Of a DNA stretch of 64,000 nt, positions 1 through 8,449 are shown in pieces. The stretch covers positions 1 to 64,000 of the forward strand of contig NZ_DASWSJ010000297.1 in assembly GCF_036402745.1 (NCBI RefSeq). The letters run 5' to 3'. How positions within the stretch are numbered: position 1 is the first letter of the stretch; every line of letters starts with the position of its first letter. A program made the translations under genes and the position numbers. The notes below the pieces were generated by a model. That model worked only from the letters and a program-made list of their open reading frames with translations, was not told the DNA's origin and did no database searches. This DNA is from Actinophytocola sp036402745 (lineage in GTDB: Bacteria; Actinomycetota; Actinomycetes; Mycobacteriales; Pseudonocardiaceae).

Positions 1-143
1 GGAAGCCCCCACCGCACGATCGGCTCGAGCGACGGCGCGCTCTCCCGGATGATGCGGTGCAGGCGCTCGCCAATCTCCCGATACTGGGCAGGGGCATCAC
101 CGAGCTTGGCGAGGACAGCCGCGTCACCCTTCTTGGTGAACAT
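1..143 (-). CDS. DUF1801 (YdhG-like) protein, 5' part only
   Basis: The gene starts at the complement of 141-143 and runs off the left edge, leaving about 47 residues. The start MFTKKGDAAVLAKLGD and the downstream stretch RLHRIIRESAPSLEP match the N-terminus of DUF1801/YdhG-type small alpha/beta proteins of unknown function. A near-perfect Shine-Dalgarno AAGGAGG lies about 9 nt upstream of the ATG (complement of 153-159), which fixes the start. No function can be assigned beyond the family, and the C-terminal part cannot be judged. Confidence 0.7.
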   Translation of the reverse strand, partial: MFTKKGDAAVLAKLGDAPAQYREIGERLHRIIRESAPSLEPIVRWGL

Positions 144-432
144 GTGATCAGGCCTCCTTGATGGATTCGATGGAAGTCACGGCGTTGAGGCTAGCTCCGG
201 CTTCGTGCTTGATGCTTCTTGATTCCTGACCGGGTTGACCTGACTCGACACATCCTTCAGGCACATGATCGTTCCCATAGGCCGACAGGGACCCGCGTGG
301 CAGTACGGGGTACTTGTACCTATCAGTCACACAGCATCTCGCATATCGCGATCGGCATCTAACTCTACGTCACATAGAACTGGCGACACTGGAATTCGCG
401 ACAGTGCCAGTAGACGGCCGCCGGTCGTGCGG
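144..432. other. Intergenic stretch of lower GC with one short inverted repeat
   Basis: No credible gene is seen here. Base composition is visibly less GC-rich than the neighbours. The inverted repeat GGTAC-TT-GTACC at 309-320 is the only local structure noticed. It is about 165 nt upstream of the DUF1801 start and could be a regulator site or chance. Confidence 0.4.
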
Positions 433-620
433 ACCGCGGCGGCGGCGATCAGCCAGGCGCAACGGCTCGCATTGATCCGCCGTGTTCACGACGACCTGAC
501 CATTCCGCTGCAGGACCGTGCGGTCGCGCTGCTGATCCTGCTCTAGGGCCAACCGCTCATCAAGATCGCAAGACTGCGCCTCGCCGACACCGAGCACACA
601 TGGCGAGGTCCGGCTACACC
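433..620 (+). pseudogene. Tyrosine recombinase/integrase relic with in-frame stop
   Basis: Translation in one frame gives QRLALIRRVHDDLTIPLQDR, then ALLILL, a TAG stop (544-546), and GQPLIKIARLRLAD in the same frame. Actinomycete tyrosine recombinases carry a similar stretch (DRVAGLLVLLYxQPLxxIxxL), so the TAG appears to replace the Tyr codon. Similarity fades after about 620 and neither the N-terminal part nor the catalytic Arg/His/Tyr box is present. This is a decayed mobile-element relic. The assignment rests on short motif similarity. Confidence 0.45.
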
Positions 621-828
621 GCGGCGACGCGCCTGACCCGATCATCCCGCCCTGCTCCACGGGCCCACGCCGACATCGGGGCGATCAGCTCCTCGCTGAG
701 GGTGGTTCCGGTCGGTGTGTCGGCGGCGTCCAGCACTACCTTCGTCAGGCGCTGCTCGTCGACGGTCCAGGCCGATCCAGATCGACGAACGATCGAAGTG
801 CCGACCGGGCTGAGGCCGCAGGCCCAGG

Positions 829-930
829 CTACTTTGGGAGGATCGCGTTAGTCAGGTCAATCGCCTGGTCCAGCGCCGCCCGATTCACCCGTGCGCCGGT
901 CAGGTTCGCGCCTGCTAGAGCTGGGTGATG
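829..930 (-). pseudogene. Pentapeptide-repeat protein relic
   Basis: On the minus strand this stretch encodes LAGANLTGARVNRAALDQ followed by AIDLTNAILP, the A(D/N)LxX pattern of pentapeptide-repeat proteins at a typical C-terminal end. The frame upstream is the shadow of the Lrp-family gene, so no complete gene exists. The block 640-835 has an open minus frame (around DEQRLTKVVLDAAD) that I do not recognise. Together 430-1000 looks like a scrapyard of gene fragments. Confidence 0.35.
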
Positions 931-1001
931 CCCACCTGCATGCGTGGATGGTGGCGCGGAAACGGGATCTCGACCCACGTAAAGCCGGCGGGATCCGACC
1001 G

Positions 1002-1469
1002 TCAGCGCGGCTGGGCCGTGGCGGGTGAGGGCAGCGGATCGGGCTCCTCGAACACCAGCAAGGTTCGCGTGCTCACGACACCCGGCATCTCCTGGATCAC
1101 GTCGAGCACCAGGCGTCCCAGGTCCGCGTTGTCCTTGACGCGGACGAGCAGGATGACGTCGAACTCGCCGCCGACCAACGCGATGTGGACGACTCCCGGC
1201 AGCGCGCGCAGTTGCTCGCCCACCACGCGCCATTCCGCCTGACGCAGGTTCAGCGTCACATAGGCCGAGGTGCCCAGTCCCGCCGCCACCGGGTCGACGT
1301 CCGCACGGAACCCCTTGATCACGCCCGATGCGCGCAACCGTTCTACGCGCGCGTAGGCGTTGGCCCGCGAGATGTGCAAGGTCTCCGCGAGCGTCCGCAT
1401 GGACATCCGACCGTCCTGAGCGAGCTCGGCGAGGATGCGCTGGTCGGTCTCGTCGAGAGGGCTGGCCAC
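1002..1469 (-). CDS. Lrp/AsnC-family regulator (BkdR-like)
   Basis: A 155-residue protein with an N-terminal AsnC-type helix-turn-helix (DETDQRILAELAQDGRMS, then LAETLHISRANAYARVERLR) and a C-terminal RAM ligand-binding domain (VVHIALVGGEFDVILLVRV). I chose the GTG at 1469 because GAGGAG lies about 10 nt upstream and the HTH begins at once; the longer frame to 1607 adds non-homologous residues. It is divergent from the branched-chain 2-oxoacid dehydrogenase genes. In Streptomyces and Pseudomonas BkdR sits in the same position and senses branched-chain amino acids to control bkd, so that role is inferred here. Confidence 0.85.
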   Translation of the reverse strand: MASPLDETDQRILAELAQDGRMSMRTLAETLHISRANAYARVERLRASGVIKGFRADVDPVAAGLGTSAYVTLNLRQAEWRVVGEQLRALPGVVHIALVGGEFDVILLVRVKDNADLGRLVLDVIQEMPGVVSTRTLLVFEEPDPLPSPATAQPR

Positions 1470-1600
1470 CTGTCTCGAACTCCTCACTCCACGACGGGGA
1501 CAGTTGGATGTTCGGTCACCAAGAAGGCACTTCGAGGCTACGTCTTCTCGCATTCTTGTCGGTTGTGGAATCCGATTGGCAGCCAGAGCACGATTCTCAC
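1470..1600. promoter_or_regulatory. Divergent control region, Lrp regulator / bkd operon
   Basis: A 131-bp non-coding gap separates the two divergent genes and must hold both promoters. Lrp-type regulators commonly bind their own divergent promoter. I did not find a convincing -10/-35 pair or palindrome, so no box is claimed. Confidence 0.5.
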
Positions 1601-2695
1601 ATGACACGTGACCCGCACCACCTGCTTCCCGGTCCGGAGCCCGTCACGCTCATCGACCCGCAGGGCCGGTCCGTCGACTCCCCGACGTACTCCCCACCCG
1701 CGGGCGAGGCGCTGGTCCGGGCCCTGGGTGAGCTGACCATCGCGCGGCGGCTCAACGACCAGGCGTACGCGCTGGTCCGGCAGGGCCGGCTGGCGGTCTA
1801 TCCGTCGTCCCACGGGCAGGAGGCGTGTCAGGTCGCGGCCGCCCAGGTGCTGGCCGACGAGGACTGGCTGTTCCCCACCTATCGCGACACCGTGGCCGCT
1901 GTGTGCCGGGGCGTGGACCCGGTGGAGGTGCTGACGCTGCTCAAGGGTGACTGGCACTCCGGGTACGACCCCTACGAACACAAGGTCGCACCGCAGGCCA
2001 CCCCGCTCGCGACCCAGCTGCCGCACGCCGTCGGCGTCGCACACGCCGCCCGGCTGCGTGGCGAGCCGGCCGTGGTGATGGCCATGGCCGGTGACGGGGC
2101 CACCAGCGAGGGCGACTTCCACGAGGCGCTCAACTTCGCCGCGGTCTTCGCGGCGCCCGTGGTGTTCTTCGTCCAGAACAACGAGTACGCCATCAGCGTC
2201 CCGCTGGCGCGCCAGTCGGTCGCGCCTTCCTTGGCGCACAAGGGCATCGGCTACGGCGTGCCCGGGGAGCGGGTCGACGGCAACGACGTGGCCGCTCTCC
2301 TGGCCGTCCTCGGCGGCGCCGTCGACCGCGCCCGGGCAGGCGAGGGGCCGCAGCTGATCGAGGCCCACACCTACCGCATGCAGGCGCACACCAACGCCGA
2401 TGACGCCACCCGTTACCGGAACGACGAGGAGGTGGCCGCCTGGGGCGAGCGTGACCCGATCACGCGGTTGGACACCTACCTGCGCGGCCAGGGCCTCCTC
2501 TCGGACGCGCGGGTCGCCGAGTTCGCGGCGGAGGCGGAGCGGGTCGCCGCCCACGTCCGGGAGGGCCTCAGCCGCGACGTCGAACCCGACCCGGCCCAGT
2601 TGTTCGCGCACGTCTACACCAAGCCGACCGCCCAGCTCGTGGAGCAGGCAGCCCTGGTCGCCGACGAGCTGAGCCGCGAAGGAGCGCACCAATGA
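1601..2695 (+). CDS. bkdA: Branched-chain 2-oxoacid dehydrogenase E1 alpha
   Basis: A 364-residue thiamine-diphosphate enzyme subunit. The ThDP-binding motif GDGATSEGDFHEALNF followed by VQNNEYAIS is intact (GDG...NN), as is the upstream block YPSSHGQEACQVAAAQVL seen in E1alpha. With E1beta it decarboxylates branched-chain 2-oxoacids and reductively acylates lipoyl-E2, giving acyl-CoA primers for branched fatty acids. The ATG at 1601 has no good SD; an in-frame GTG at 1565 is the alternative. It overlaps the next gene by 4 nt. Branched-chain rather than pyruvate specificity is inferred from the BkdR-like neighbour. Confidence 0.88.
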   Translation: MTRDPHHLLPGPEPVTLIDPQGRSVDSPTYSPPAGEALVRALGELTIARRLNDQAYALVRQGRLAVYPSSHGQEACQVAAAQVLADEDWLFPTYRDTVAAVCRGVDPVEVLTLLKGDWHSGYDPYEHKVAPQATPLATQLPHAVGVAHAARLRGEPAVVMAMAGDGATSEGDFHEALNFAAVFAAPVVFFVQNNEYAISVPLARQSVAPSLAHKGIGYGVPGERVDGNDVAALLAVLGGAVDRARAGEGPQLIEAHTYRMQAHTNADDATRYRNDEEVAAWGERDPITRLDTYLRGQGLLSDARVAEFAAEAERVAAHVREGLSRDVEPDPAQLFAHVYTKPTAQLVEQAALVADELSREGAHQ

Positions 2696-3702
2696 CTCCC
2701 ACGACCACGGCGTCCCGGACCGAGCACGTGAAGATGACGATGGCCAAGGCCCTCAACCGCGCCCTGCGCGACGCGATGACCGAGGACCCGACGGTCGTCA
2801 TGTTCGGCGAGGACGTCGGCCCGCTCGGGGGCGTCTTCCGGATCACCGACGGCCTCACCGCCGACTTCGGTGAGGACCGCTGCTTCGACACTCCGCTCGC
2901 CGAGTCCGGCATCGTCGGCATGGCGATCGGCATGGCGATGAACGGCATGCGCCCGGTGGTCGAGATGCAGTTCGACGCGTTCGCCTACCCGGCGTTCGAG
3001 CAGATCGTGAGCCACGTCGCGAAGATGCGTAACCGCACCCGCGGCAAGGTGGGCCTCCCCATGGTGATCCGGGTGCCCTACGCCGGCGGGATCGGCGGTG
3101 TGGAGCACCACTGCGACTCCTCGGAGTCCTACTACGCGCACACGCCCGGCCTGCACGTCGTCGCCCCGGCCACGCCGGCCGACGCGTACGTGTTGCTGCG
3201 GGAGGCGATCGCCTCGCCCGACCCGGTCGTCTTCCTCGAGCCGAAGAAGCTGTACTGGAGCACGGAGGAGGTCGAGCTCGGCGCGCCGGCGCCCGGCATC
3301 GGCACGGCCGTGGTCCGGCGCGACGGCACGGACGCCACGCTCATCGCGTACGGTCCCTCGGTGCCCGTCGCGCTGGAGGCCGCCGAGGTGGCCGGCCAGG
3401 AAGGTCGGCGTCTGCAGGTCGTCGACGTGCGCTCGATCGTGCCGTTCGACGACGAGACGGTCTGCGCGGCGGTGCGCTCCACCGGCCGGGCGGTCGTGGT
3501 CTCCGAGGCCGTCGGGTTCGCCAGTGTCTCCTCGGAGATCGTCGCCCGGGTCACCGAGCGGTGCTTCCACTCGCTCGCAGCGCCGATCCGGCGGGTCGTC
3601 GGGTTCGACATCCCCTTTCCGCCGCCCAAGCTCGAGCACTTCCAGCTCCCCGGAGTGGACCGGGTGCTCGACGCCGTCGACGAACTCCAGTGGGACGACT
3701 GA
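2692..3702 (+). CDS. bkdB: Branched-chain 2-oxoacid dehydrogenase E1 beta
   Basis: A 336-residue transketolase-type beta subunit. MAKALNRALRDAM, VVMFGEDVG and FDTPLAESGIVGMAIGMA are the usual N-terminal pyrimidine-domain signatures, and the C-terminal domain starts around RRDGTDATLIAYG. It pairs with E1alpha in a heterotetramer. The start overlaps the previous stop (ATGA) and its own stop overlaps the E2 start (TGATG), so translation of all three subunits is coupled. Length is normal for the family. Confidence 0.9.
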   Translation: MTPTTTASRTEHVKMTMAKALNRALRDAMTEDPTVVMFGEDVGPLGGVFRITDGLTADFGEDRCFDTPLAESGIVGMAIGMAMNGMRPVVEMQFDAFAYPAFEQIVSHVAKMRNRTRGKVGLPMVIRVPYAGGIGGVEHHCDSSESYYAHTPGLHVVAPATPADAYVLLREAIASPDPVVFLEPKKLYWSTEEVELGAPAPGIGTAVVRRDGTDATLIAYGPSVPVALEAAEVAGQEGRRLQVVDVRSIVPFDDETVCAAVRSTGRAVVVSEAVGFASVSSEIVARVTERCFHSLAAPIRRVVGFDIPFPPPKLEHFQLPGVDRVLDAVDELQWDD

Positions 3703-4997
3703 TGACCGACCACACGTTCCCGCTTCCCGATCTGGGCGAGGGCCTCACCGAGGCCGAGATCGTCCGCTGGCTCGTCGCCGAGGGCGACGAGGTCACCGTG
3801 GATCAAGCGGTGGTCGAGGTCGAGACCGCGAAGTCGCTCGTCGAGGTGCCGACACCGTACGCCGGACGCGTCGCGACCCTGCACGCCGCGGAAGGCGTGA
3901 CCCTGGGGGTCGGCAGGCCCCTCATCACGGTCGCCGCGCTCGGACCCGGCCTCGAGCCGGTGGCCGCGGGCGGGCGCGCGCCCGAAGGCGAGACCTACCG
4001 CGAGGAGGAGCGGGCGGGCTCCGGCAACGTCCTCATCGGCTACGGAACCTCTGGCGAATCGGCCACGGTCAGGCGACGGCGCCCCCGAGGCGGCGCTCGA
4101 CCGTCGTGGGTGCGCCCCGAGGCGACACCTCGGCGTGCTCCGCTGGTGGTCTCGCCGCTGGTGCGCACCATGGCCCGCAAGGGCGGTGTCGATCTCGCGG
4201 CCATCGAGCCGACCGGCCCTGGCGGAGTCATCGTGCGGGCCGACGTCGAGCGCGCGCTGAACGGCTCCGCCGCCAGGCCCGCGCCCGTTCCCGCCGCGGC
4301 CGTCCCCAGCGAGCGACGGATCCCCCTCAACGGATTCCGCAGGGCGGTTTCGGCCGCGCTGACTCGCAGCCGCTCGGAGATCCCCGAGGCGACCGTGTGG
4401 GTCGACGTCGACGCGACCGCGCTGTGGGAGCTGCGTGAGAGCACCCGCACCCCCGCCGACCCAGGGCCGGGGCTGCTGGCCTACATCGCACGGTTCGTGG
4501 TGGCGGGTCTACAGCGGTTCCCCGTGCTGAACGCGCGCCTGGACACCGAACGCGACGAGATCGTGGAGTTCGACCGAGTCAACCTCGGGCTCGCCGTACA
4601 GGGCGAGCGAGGTCTGGTCGTCCCGGCGGTCCTCGGTGCCGAGTCGATGACGACGGCACAGCTCGACACGGAGATCCGGCGGGTCACCGCGACCGCGCGG
4701 GAGGGTCGCGCCACGGCCGAGGAACGCTCCGCGGCGACTTTCACACTCAACAACTACGGCAGTTTCCGGGTCGACGGCAGCGCCGCCATCATCAACCACC
4801 CGCAGGTCGCGATTCTCGGCCTCGGCCGGATCATCGACCGGCCCTGGGTCGTCGACGGCGAGCTCTGCGTCCGCAAGATCACGCAGCTGAGCTTCGTCTT
4901 CGACCACCGGGTCTGCGACGGCGGCACCGCCGCGGGGTTCATGCGCAGCGTCGCCGACGCGATCGAGAACCCGGCCTCGGCCATCGCGAGGCTCTGA
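3702..4997 (+). CDS. bkdC: Branched-chain 2-oxoacid dehydrogenase E2 (lipoyl acyltransferase)
   Basis: A 431-residue E2 with the expected order: lipoyl domain (residues about 1-80, lipoyl lysine in VETAKSLVEVP), a flexible linker, a peripheral subunit-binding domain (VSPLVRTMARKGGVDL, then GPGGVIVRADVERAL) and the catalytic acyltransferase domain ending in FDHRVCDGGTAAGFM with the catalytic His and Asp (HxxxDG). It transfers branched acyl groups from lipoate to CoA. The longer open frame from 3561 lies inside E1beta; the ATG at 3702 is coupled to that gene. The E3 gene immediately downstream is broken, so E3 must come from elsewhere. Confidence 0.9.
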   Translation: MTDHTFPLPDLGEGLTEAEIVRWLVAEGDEVTVDQAVVEVETAKSLVEVPTPYAGRVATLHAAEGVTLGVGRPLITVAALGPGLEPVAAGGRAPEGETYREEERAGSGNVLIGYGTSGESATVRRRRPRGGARPSWVRPEATPRRAPLVVSPLVRTMARKGGVDLAAIEPTGPGGVIVRADVERALNGSAARPAPVPAAAVPSERRIPLNGFRRAVSAALTRSRSEIPEATVWVDVDATALWELRESTRTPADPGPGLLAYIARFVVAGLQRFPVLNARLDTERDEIVEFDRVNLGLAVQGERGLVVPAVLGAESMTTAQLDTEIRRVTATAREGRATAEERSAATFTLNNYGSFRVDGSAAIINHPQVAILGLGRIIDRPWVVDGELCVRKITQLSFVFDHRVCDGGTAAGFMRSVADAIENPASAIARL

Positions 4998-5007
4998 TGG
5001 GGGACCG

Positions 5008-5347
5008 GTGAGCACGACATCCTCGTCCCCGGCGCCGGTTCGGCTACGCCTGCGCGCTCCGGGCCGCGCAGCTCGGCCTGACGGTGGCCCTGGTCGAGAA
5101 GGCCGAGGTGGGCGGCACGTGCCTGCACTCCGGCTACATTCCGACCAAGGCTCTCCTGCGCGCCGCCGAGGTCGCCGACACCACCCGCGAGGCGGCGCGG
5201 TTCGGCGTCACCGCCGCTTTCTCCGGCGTCGACATGAACGGGGTCAACGCCTACAAGGACGACGTGGCCGCCCAGCTTCCGGCCGGCCGCGGCGGGCAGT
5301 CGCCGCTCCCCGGCCGGCTCGACGCCCGCTTGGACCATGTCTCGTAG
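5008..5347 (+). pseudogene. Dihydrolipoamide dehydrogenase (E3) remnant, frameshifted and truncated
   Basis: Fragments of a lipoamide dehydrogenase N-terminus are readable in different frames: DILVPGAG (start of the FAD Rossmann motif), then YACALRAAQLGLTVALVEKA, then GGTCLHSGYIPTKALLRAAE with the redox-active-type GGTCxxxGYIPTKALL block (here one Cys has become His: TCLHSGYI instead of TCLNxGCI), and FSGVDMNGVNAYKDD. Similarity stops near 5275, leaving about a fifth of the protein. At least one frameshift lies between 5008 and 5060. It sits where E3 follows E2 in bkd operons. Confidence 0.75.
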
Positions 5348-5391
5348 GCCCTCACAGCAGGTCGCGCCGGTCGTTCGCGGGCTCGTCGCCG

Positions 5392-6126
5392 TCAGCTGGC
5401 GCCGGCCTGGCTTGCTTGGTGGGCCGCGGCGTTCACCCCGCCGGTGAACGGTTCGCCGTGGCCGGGCAGTACGACCGGGACGTCGATCTCGGCCAGCGTG
5501 GCTAGTGAGCGCAGCGCTGTGGCGCTGTCGTGGGTGAAGGCGCCGCACACGATGCGCGGGCCCCGCTCACCGGTGATGGCGTCATAGGTCACCAGCGCGT
5601 CGCCCGTGCAGATCATGCCGTGGTCGGCGAACAGGAACGCGACACTGCCCGGGCTGTGACCGGGAGCCGGGATGACCTGCGGGCGGCCGGGGACATCGAG
5701 CGTCGTGCCGGGGTGGAACGTGTTCACGGTCCGCACGGCCGGGGTGGTGAACGCGCCGCTGCGGGCGAGTTTCAGCGGGACCCCGAGCATGGCCGGGTGG
5801 CGCACGAGGTAGGGGAGCATCGAGCGCTCTGGCTTGGCGATCTTGTTGGCCTTGCGGGGGGAGGCCAGCATCGGTGCGTCCGCCTCGTGGATCCATACGG
5901 CCGCGCCGGTCTGCTCACGCAGCCGTTCGGCCAACCCGAGGTGGTCGGGGTGCCCGTGGGTGAGCACGACGGCCCTGATGTCCCGCACGCGCCGCCCCAG
6001 CAGGGTTTCCAGCCGCTCGTAGTCGTTGGGCAGGCCGGCGTCGACCAGGGTGATGCCGTCGCTGTCCTCGATCACGTAGAAGTTCGCGAGCTCGCCACCG
6101 AGCCGGTGCACGCCGGGCGTGTCCAC
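5392..6126 (-). CDS. Metallo-beta-lactamase-fold hydrolase
   Basis: A 244-residue MBL-fold protein. The zinc-binding motif HxHxDH is present as THGHPDHLGLAERL, followed by PAPGHSPGSVAF (third metal His), CTGDALV (Asp) and LPGHGEPFTGG (final His). The N-terminal part DSDGITLVDAGLPNDY is typical of the glyoxalase II/SdsA-like hydrolase group. The substrate is unknown. It is divergent from a TetR regulator across a palindromic operator, so it is probably the regulated target. The last residues end just past the E3 relic. Confidence 0.82.
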   Translation of the reverse strand: MDTPGVHRLGGELANFYVIEDSDGITLVDAGLPNDYERLETLLGRRVRDIRAVVLTHGHPDHLGLAERLREQTGAAVWIHEADAPMLASPRKANKIAKPERSMLPYLVRHPAMLGVPLKLARSGAFTTPAVRTVNTFHPGTTLDVPGRPQVIPAPGHSPGSVAFLFADHGMICTGDALVTYDAITGERGPRIVCGAFTHDSATALRSLATLAEIDVPVVLPGHGEPFTGGVNAAAHQASQAGAS

Positions 6127-6142
6127 GGTGCCTCCAATTTAA

Positions 6143-6159
6143 TTACAGTTACCTGTAAC
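6143..6159. promoter_or_regulatory. Palindromic TetR operator between MBL hydrolase and TetR genes
   Basis: TTACAG-TTAC-CTGTAA (6143-6158) is a perfect inverted repeat. An overlapping second one, GTTAC-CT-GTAAC, covers 6148-6159. They lie in the 55-bp gap between the two divergent starts, where a bound TetR dimer would block both promoters. The half-site arrangement fits TetR-family operators. Confidence 0.75.
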
Positions 6160-6181
6160 GAATATAGCCTAGGATTCCCGT

Positions 6182-6820
6182 GTGGCGCCAACCAGCTCTC
6201 GTAGGACCTACGACACGTCCGGCCGCCGCGCCGCCGCCGAGCGCAACCGCGATGCCGTACTGCGTGCCTGTCACGACTTGGTTCTGCGGGACGGCTACCG
6301 TGCGACGACGATCCGCGCGGTGGCCGAGCGAGCGGGCGTGTCGATCGAGACGATCTACAAGTCGTTCGGCGGCAAGCAGCAGCTGATGAAGGCCGTGTAC
6401 GACGTCACGCTGGCCGGCGACTCCGAACCCGTCCCGATCGGCCGGCGAGCCGAGGTCCGGGCGGCGTTCGAAGCGTCCGGCCCGCAGGACAAGGTCGTGC
6501 TCTACGCCCGCTTCGTCACCGGCCTGATGGAGCGGTTGAGCGGGCTGATCGCCGTGCTGACAGAGGCCGATCCGGACATCGCCCGGATCCGCGCCACCAC
6601 CGAGGAGGAACGCCTCATCGGCGTGCGTGCCTTCGTCGACCATCTCGCCAAGGAGGGGCACCTGCGGGCCGGCACGGCCGCCGAGCACGCCGCCGACGCG
6701 TGCTGGGTGCTGACCTCCCCGCAGTTGTTCGCGCAGCTCACACTGGCTCGCGGCTGGGACGCGGACGGCTACCGCCACTGGCTCACCGAGATGCTCGCCG
6801 CGACGCTGCTGGAACCGTGA
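6182..6820 (+). CDS. TetR-family transcriptional regulator
   Basis: A 212-residue regulator. The N-terminal HTH reads RDGYRATTIRAVAERAGVS followed by IETIYKSFGGKQQLMKAVYD, the classic TetR pattern. The C-terminal all-alpha domain (about residues 75-212) would bind a ligand that is not predictable. The GTG start follows the palindrome by about 20 nt. Divergence from the MBL-fold hydrolase suggests that it represses this gene and itself. Confidence 0.88.
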   Translation: MAPTSSRRTYDTSGRRAAAERNRDAVLRACHDLVLRDGYRATTIRAVAERAGVSIETIYKSFGGKQQLMKAVYDVTLAGDSEPVPIGRRAEVRAAFEASGPQDKVVLYARFVTGLMERLSGLIAVLTEADPDIARIRATTEEERLIGVRAFVDHLAKEGHLRAGTAAEHAADACWVLTSPQLFAQLTLARGWDADGYRHWLTEMLAATLLEP

Positions 6821-7065
6821 CGCGGCACCCAGCCGGCGGTGCGCTGCGCGTGTCGCCTCCGACTCGGGGCACGGCAAGGAACGCGACCCGGTGGGCGCGC
6901 GGCAGAAGATCAACGATCGGTGCTACTCGGTTACCTGGAACATGCCTGGGAACAACCGCGGACGAAGTCGACGTGCCGCCGCCTCGTCAGAGCCACCTCG
7001 GTAGTCGCGTCGACCATCGCAACAGAACGCGGGCGTCGCGGTCAACGGCGGCCAGTGACCGGAAC

Positions 7066-7461
7066 TCAGCTCGCGCGGGCGGCGACCCACTCGTCGTACT
7101 CGGTGTTGGACGGCGGGGTCGCGGCGATGACGTCGTCGAGCAGGGTGCGTGCGGTGGCCAGCCCGTCGATGGCCACCGTCATCCGGTCACGTTCCTTGTG
7201 CAGGTGCGGCAACAGCTCCGGGCAGCCGGGCGCGAGCCCGTCCCCGGTGTCCACCATGCACGGCAGGACTTCCTTGATGAACGTGGTGTTGAGGCCGGCG
7301 GACAGGAGCATCCGCACGTGCCGCACGACGTCCACATCGGACACCGCGTAGTCGCGGTAGCCACTCGGCTTGCGCGTTGGGCTGAGCAGGCCCTGCTCCT
7401 CGTAGTACCGCAGTGACCGTTCGCTGACGCCGGTCAGTGCGGCAAGCTCGCCGATGCGCAT
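7066..7461 (-). CDS. MerR-family transcriptional regulator
   Basis: A 131-residue regulator starting MRIGELAALTGVSERSLRYY, followed by EEQGLLSPTRKPSGYRDY, the MerR winged-helix with the usual Arg-rich wing. A coiled-coil dimerisation helix follows (about residues 75-115). One Cys occurs in VLPCMVDTGDG and one in PGCPEL, but there is no metal-binding CxxxxxC loop, so it resembles the small-molecule sensing YfmP/TipA-like MerR proteins. It is divergent from an NAD(P)-dependent reductase whose start lies 42 bp away, a typical MerR regulator-target pair. Confidence 0.85.
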   Translation of the reverse strand: MRIGELAALTGVSERSLRYYEEQGLLSPTRKPSGYRDYAVSDVDVVRHVRMLLSAGLNTTFIKEVLPCMVDTGDGLAPGCPELLPHLHKERDRMTVAIDGLATARTLLDDVIAATPPSNTEYDEWVAARAS

Positions 7462-7503
7462 GACTTGACCTTAACACCGGCGTGAGGCTTTACGGTCGCC
7501 GTC

Positions 7504-8343
7504 ATGACTGAACCAGTGACGGTCCTCGGGCTCGGCCCGATGGGCCACGCCATCGCCGACGCCTTCGTGGCGGCCGGTCACCAGACGACCGTGTGGAACC
7601 GCTCGACGACCCGCCCGACACCCGACGGCGCCGTCCGCGCCGACCTGACCTCCGCCGTGGCGGCGAGCAAGATCGTCGTGGTGTGCCTGCTCGACTACGA
7701 CGCCGTGCGCGCGGTGCTCGACCCGATCGCGGCCACGTTGCGCGGCAGGCTCGTGGTGAACGTGACGAGCGGCTCCCCGGACGCGGCGCGGGCGACGGCG
7801 GAGTGGGCGGCCGGGCACGGCATCGACTACGTGGACGGCGCGATCATGACGCCCACCAACACGATCGGCACCGCCGACGCCGTGCTTCTGTTGAGCGGCA
7901 AGGTGGAGACCGACGCGTTGAGCGCACTCGGTGGCACACAGACGTATCTCGGCACCGATCCGGGCCGGGCGGCGGCGTACGACGTGGCGCTGCTGGACAT
8001 CTTCTGGACGTCGGTCGTCGGCGTCGCGCACGCGTTCGCGCTGGCACGCAGCGAGCACATCACGCCATCGGAGCTGGCCCCGCTGGCACGCGGGATCGCC
8101 ACGCTGATGCCGATCGTGATCGACGAGCACGGCGCGCGTCTCGAGGAGGGCCGGCACGGCGGCGACTACTCGAACCTCCGGTCGGCCGCGGCGGGCATGG
8201 CCCACATCATCCACACGGCGCGGGCACGCGGCATCGACGCCGGCGTGATGGAGGCGGCGCACGCGCTGACGCAGGGCGCGATCGACGCGGGTCACGGCGA
8301 CGACGGGATCTCCCGGCTGACGGTGGCGCTCGAGTCGGCGTGA
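7504..8343 (+). CDS. NAD(P)-dependent beta-hydroxyacid dehydrogenase / imine-reductase-like enzyme
   Basis: A 279-residue reductase. The N-terminus VTVLGLGPMGHAIADAFVAA is a GxGxMG Rossmann dinucleotide-binding motif, and VNVTSGSPDAARA replaces the usual substrate motif. The C-terminal all-alpha domain (about residues 160-279) carries DIFWTSVVGVAHAFALA as in imine reductases and 6-phosphogluconate-dehydrogenase-like proteins. The canonical catalytic Lys of beta-hydroxyacid dehydrogenases is not evident (YDVALLD instead of KxxNN), which favours the imine-reductase-like group. The substrate is unknown. Probably controlled by the divergent MerR protein. Confidence 0.75.
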   Translation: MTEPVTVLGLGPMGHAIADAFVAAGHQTTVWNRSTTRPTPDGAVRADLTSAVAASKIVVVCLLDYDAVRAVLDPIAATLRGRLVVNVTSGSPDAARATAEWAAGHGIDYVDGAIMTPTNTIGTADAVLLLSGKVETDALSALGGTQTYLGTDPGRAAAYDVALLDIFWTSVVGVAHAFALARSEHITPSELAPLARGIATLMPIVIDEHGARLEEGRHGGDYSNLRSAAAGMAHIIHTARARGIDAGVMEAAHALTQGAIDAGHGDDGISRLTVALESA

Positions 8344-8449
8344 ACCTCCCCACCGGGCAACGGCTCGCGGTCGTCGCCGCGAGCCGTTGCCCGCGACCTG
8401 GCACGGGCCGCGCTCGCGGCGCCTTGCTGACCTCGGGGTCCAGCGGTAG

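Noticed and set aside
148..330. Short minus-strand ORF near the left edge
   Set aside because: No SD, no recognisable composition, and it overlaps the leader of the DUF1801 gene.
1328..1600. N-terminal extension of E1 alpha
   Set aside because: It lies antisense to the Lrp-family gene and reads as a shadow. The E1 alpha homology starts after 1601.
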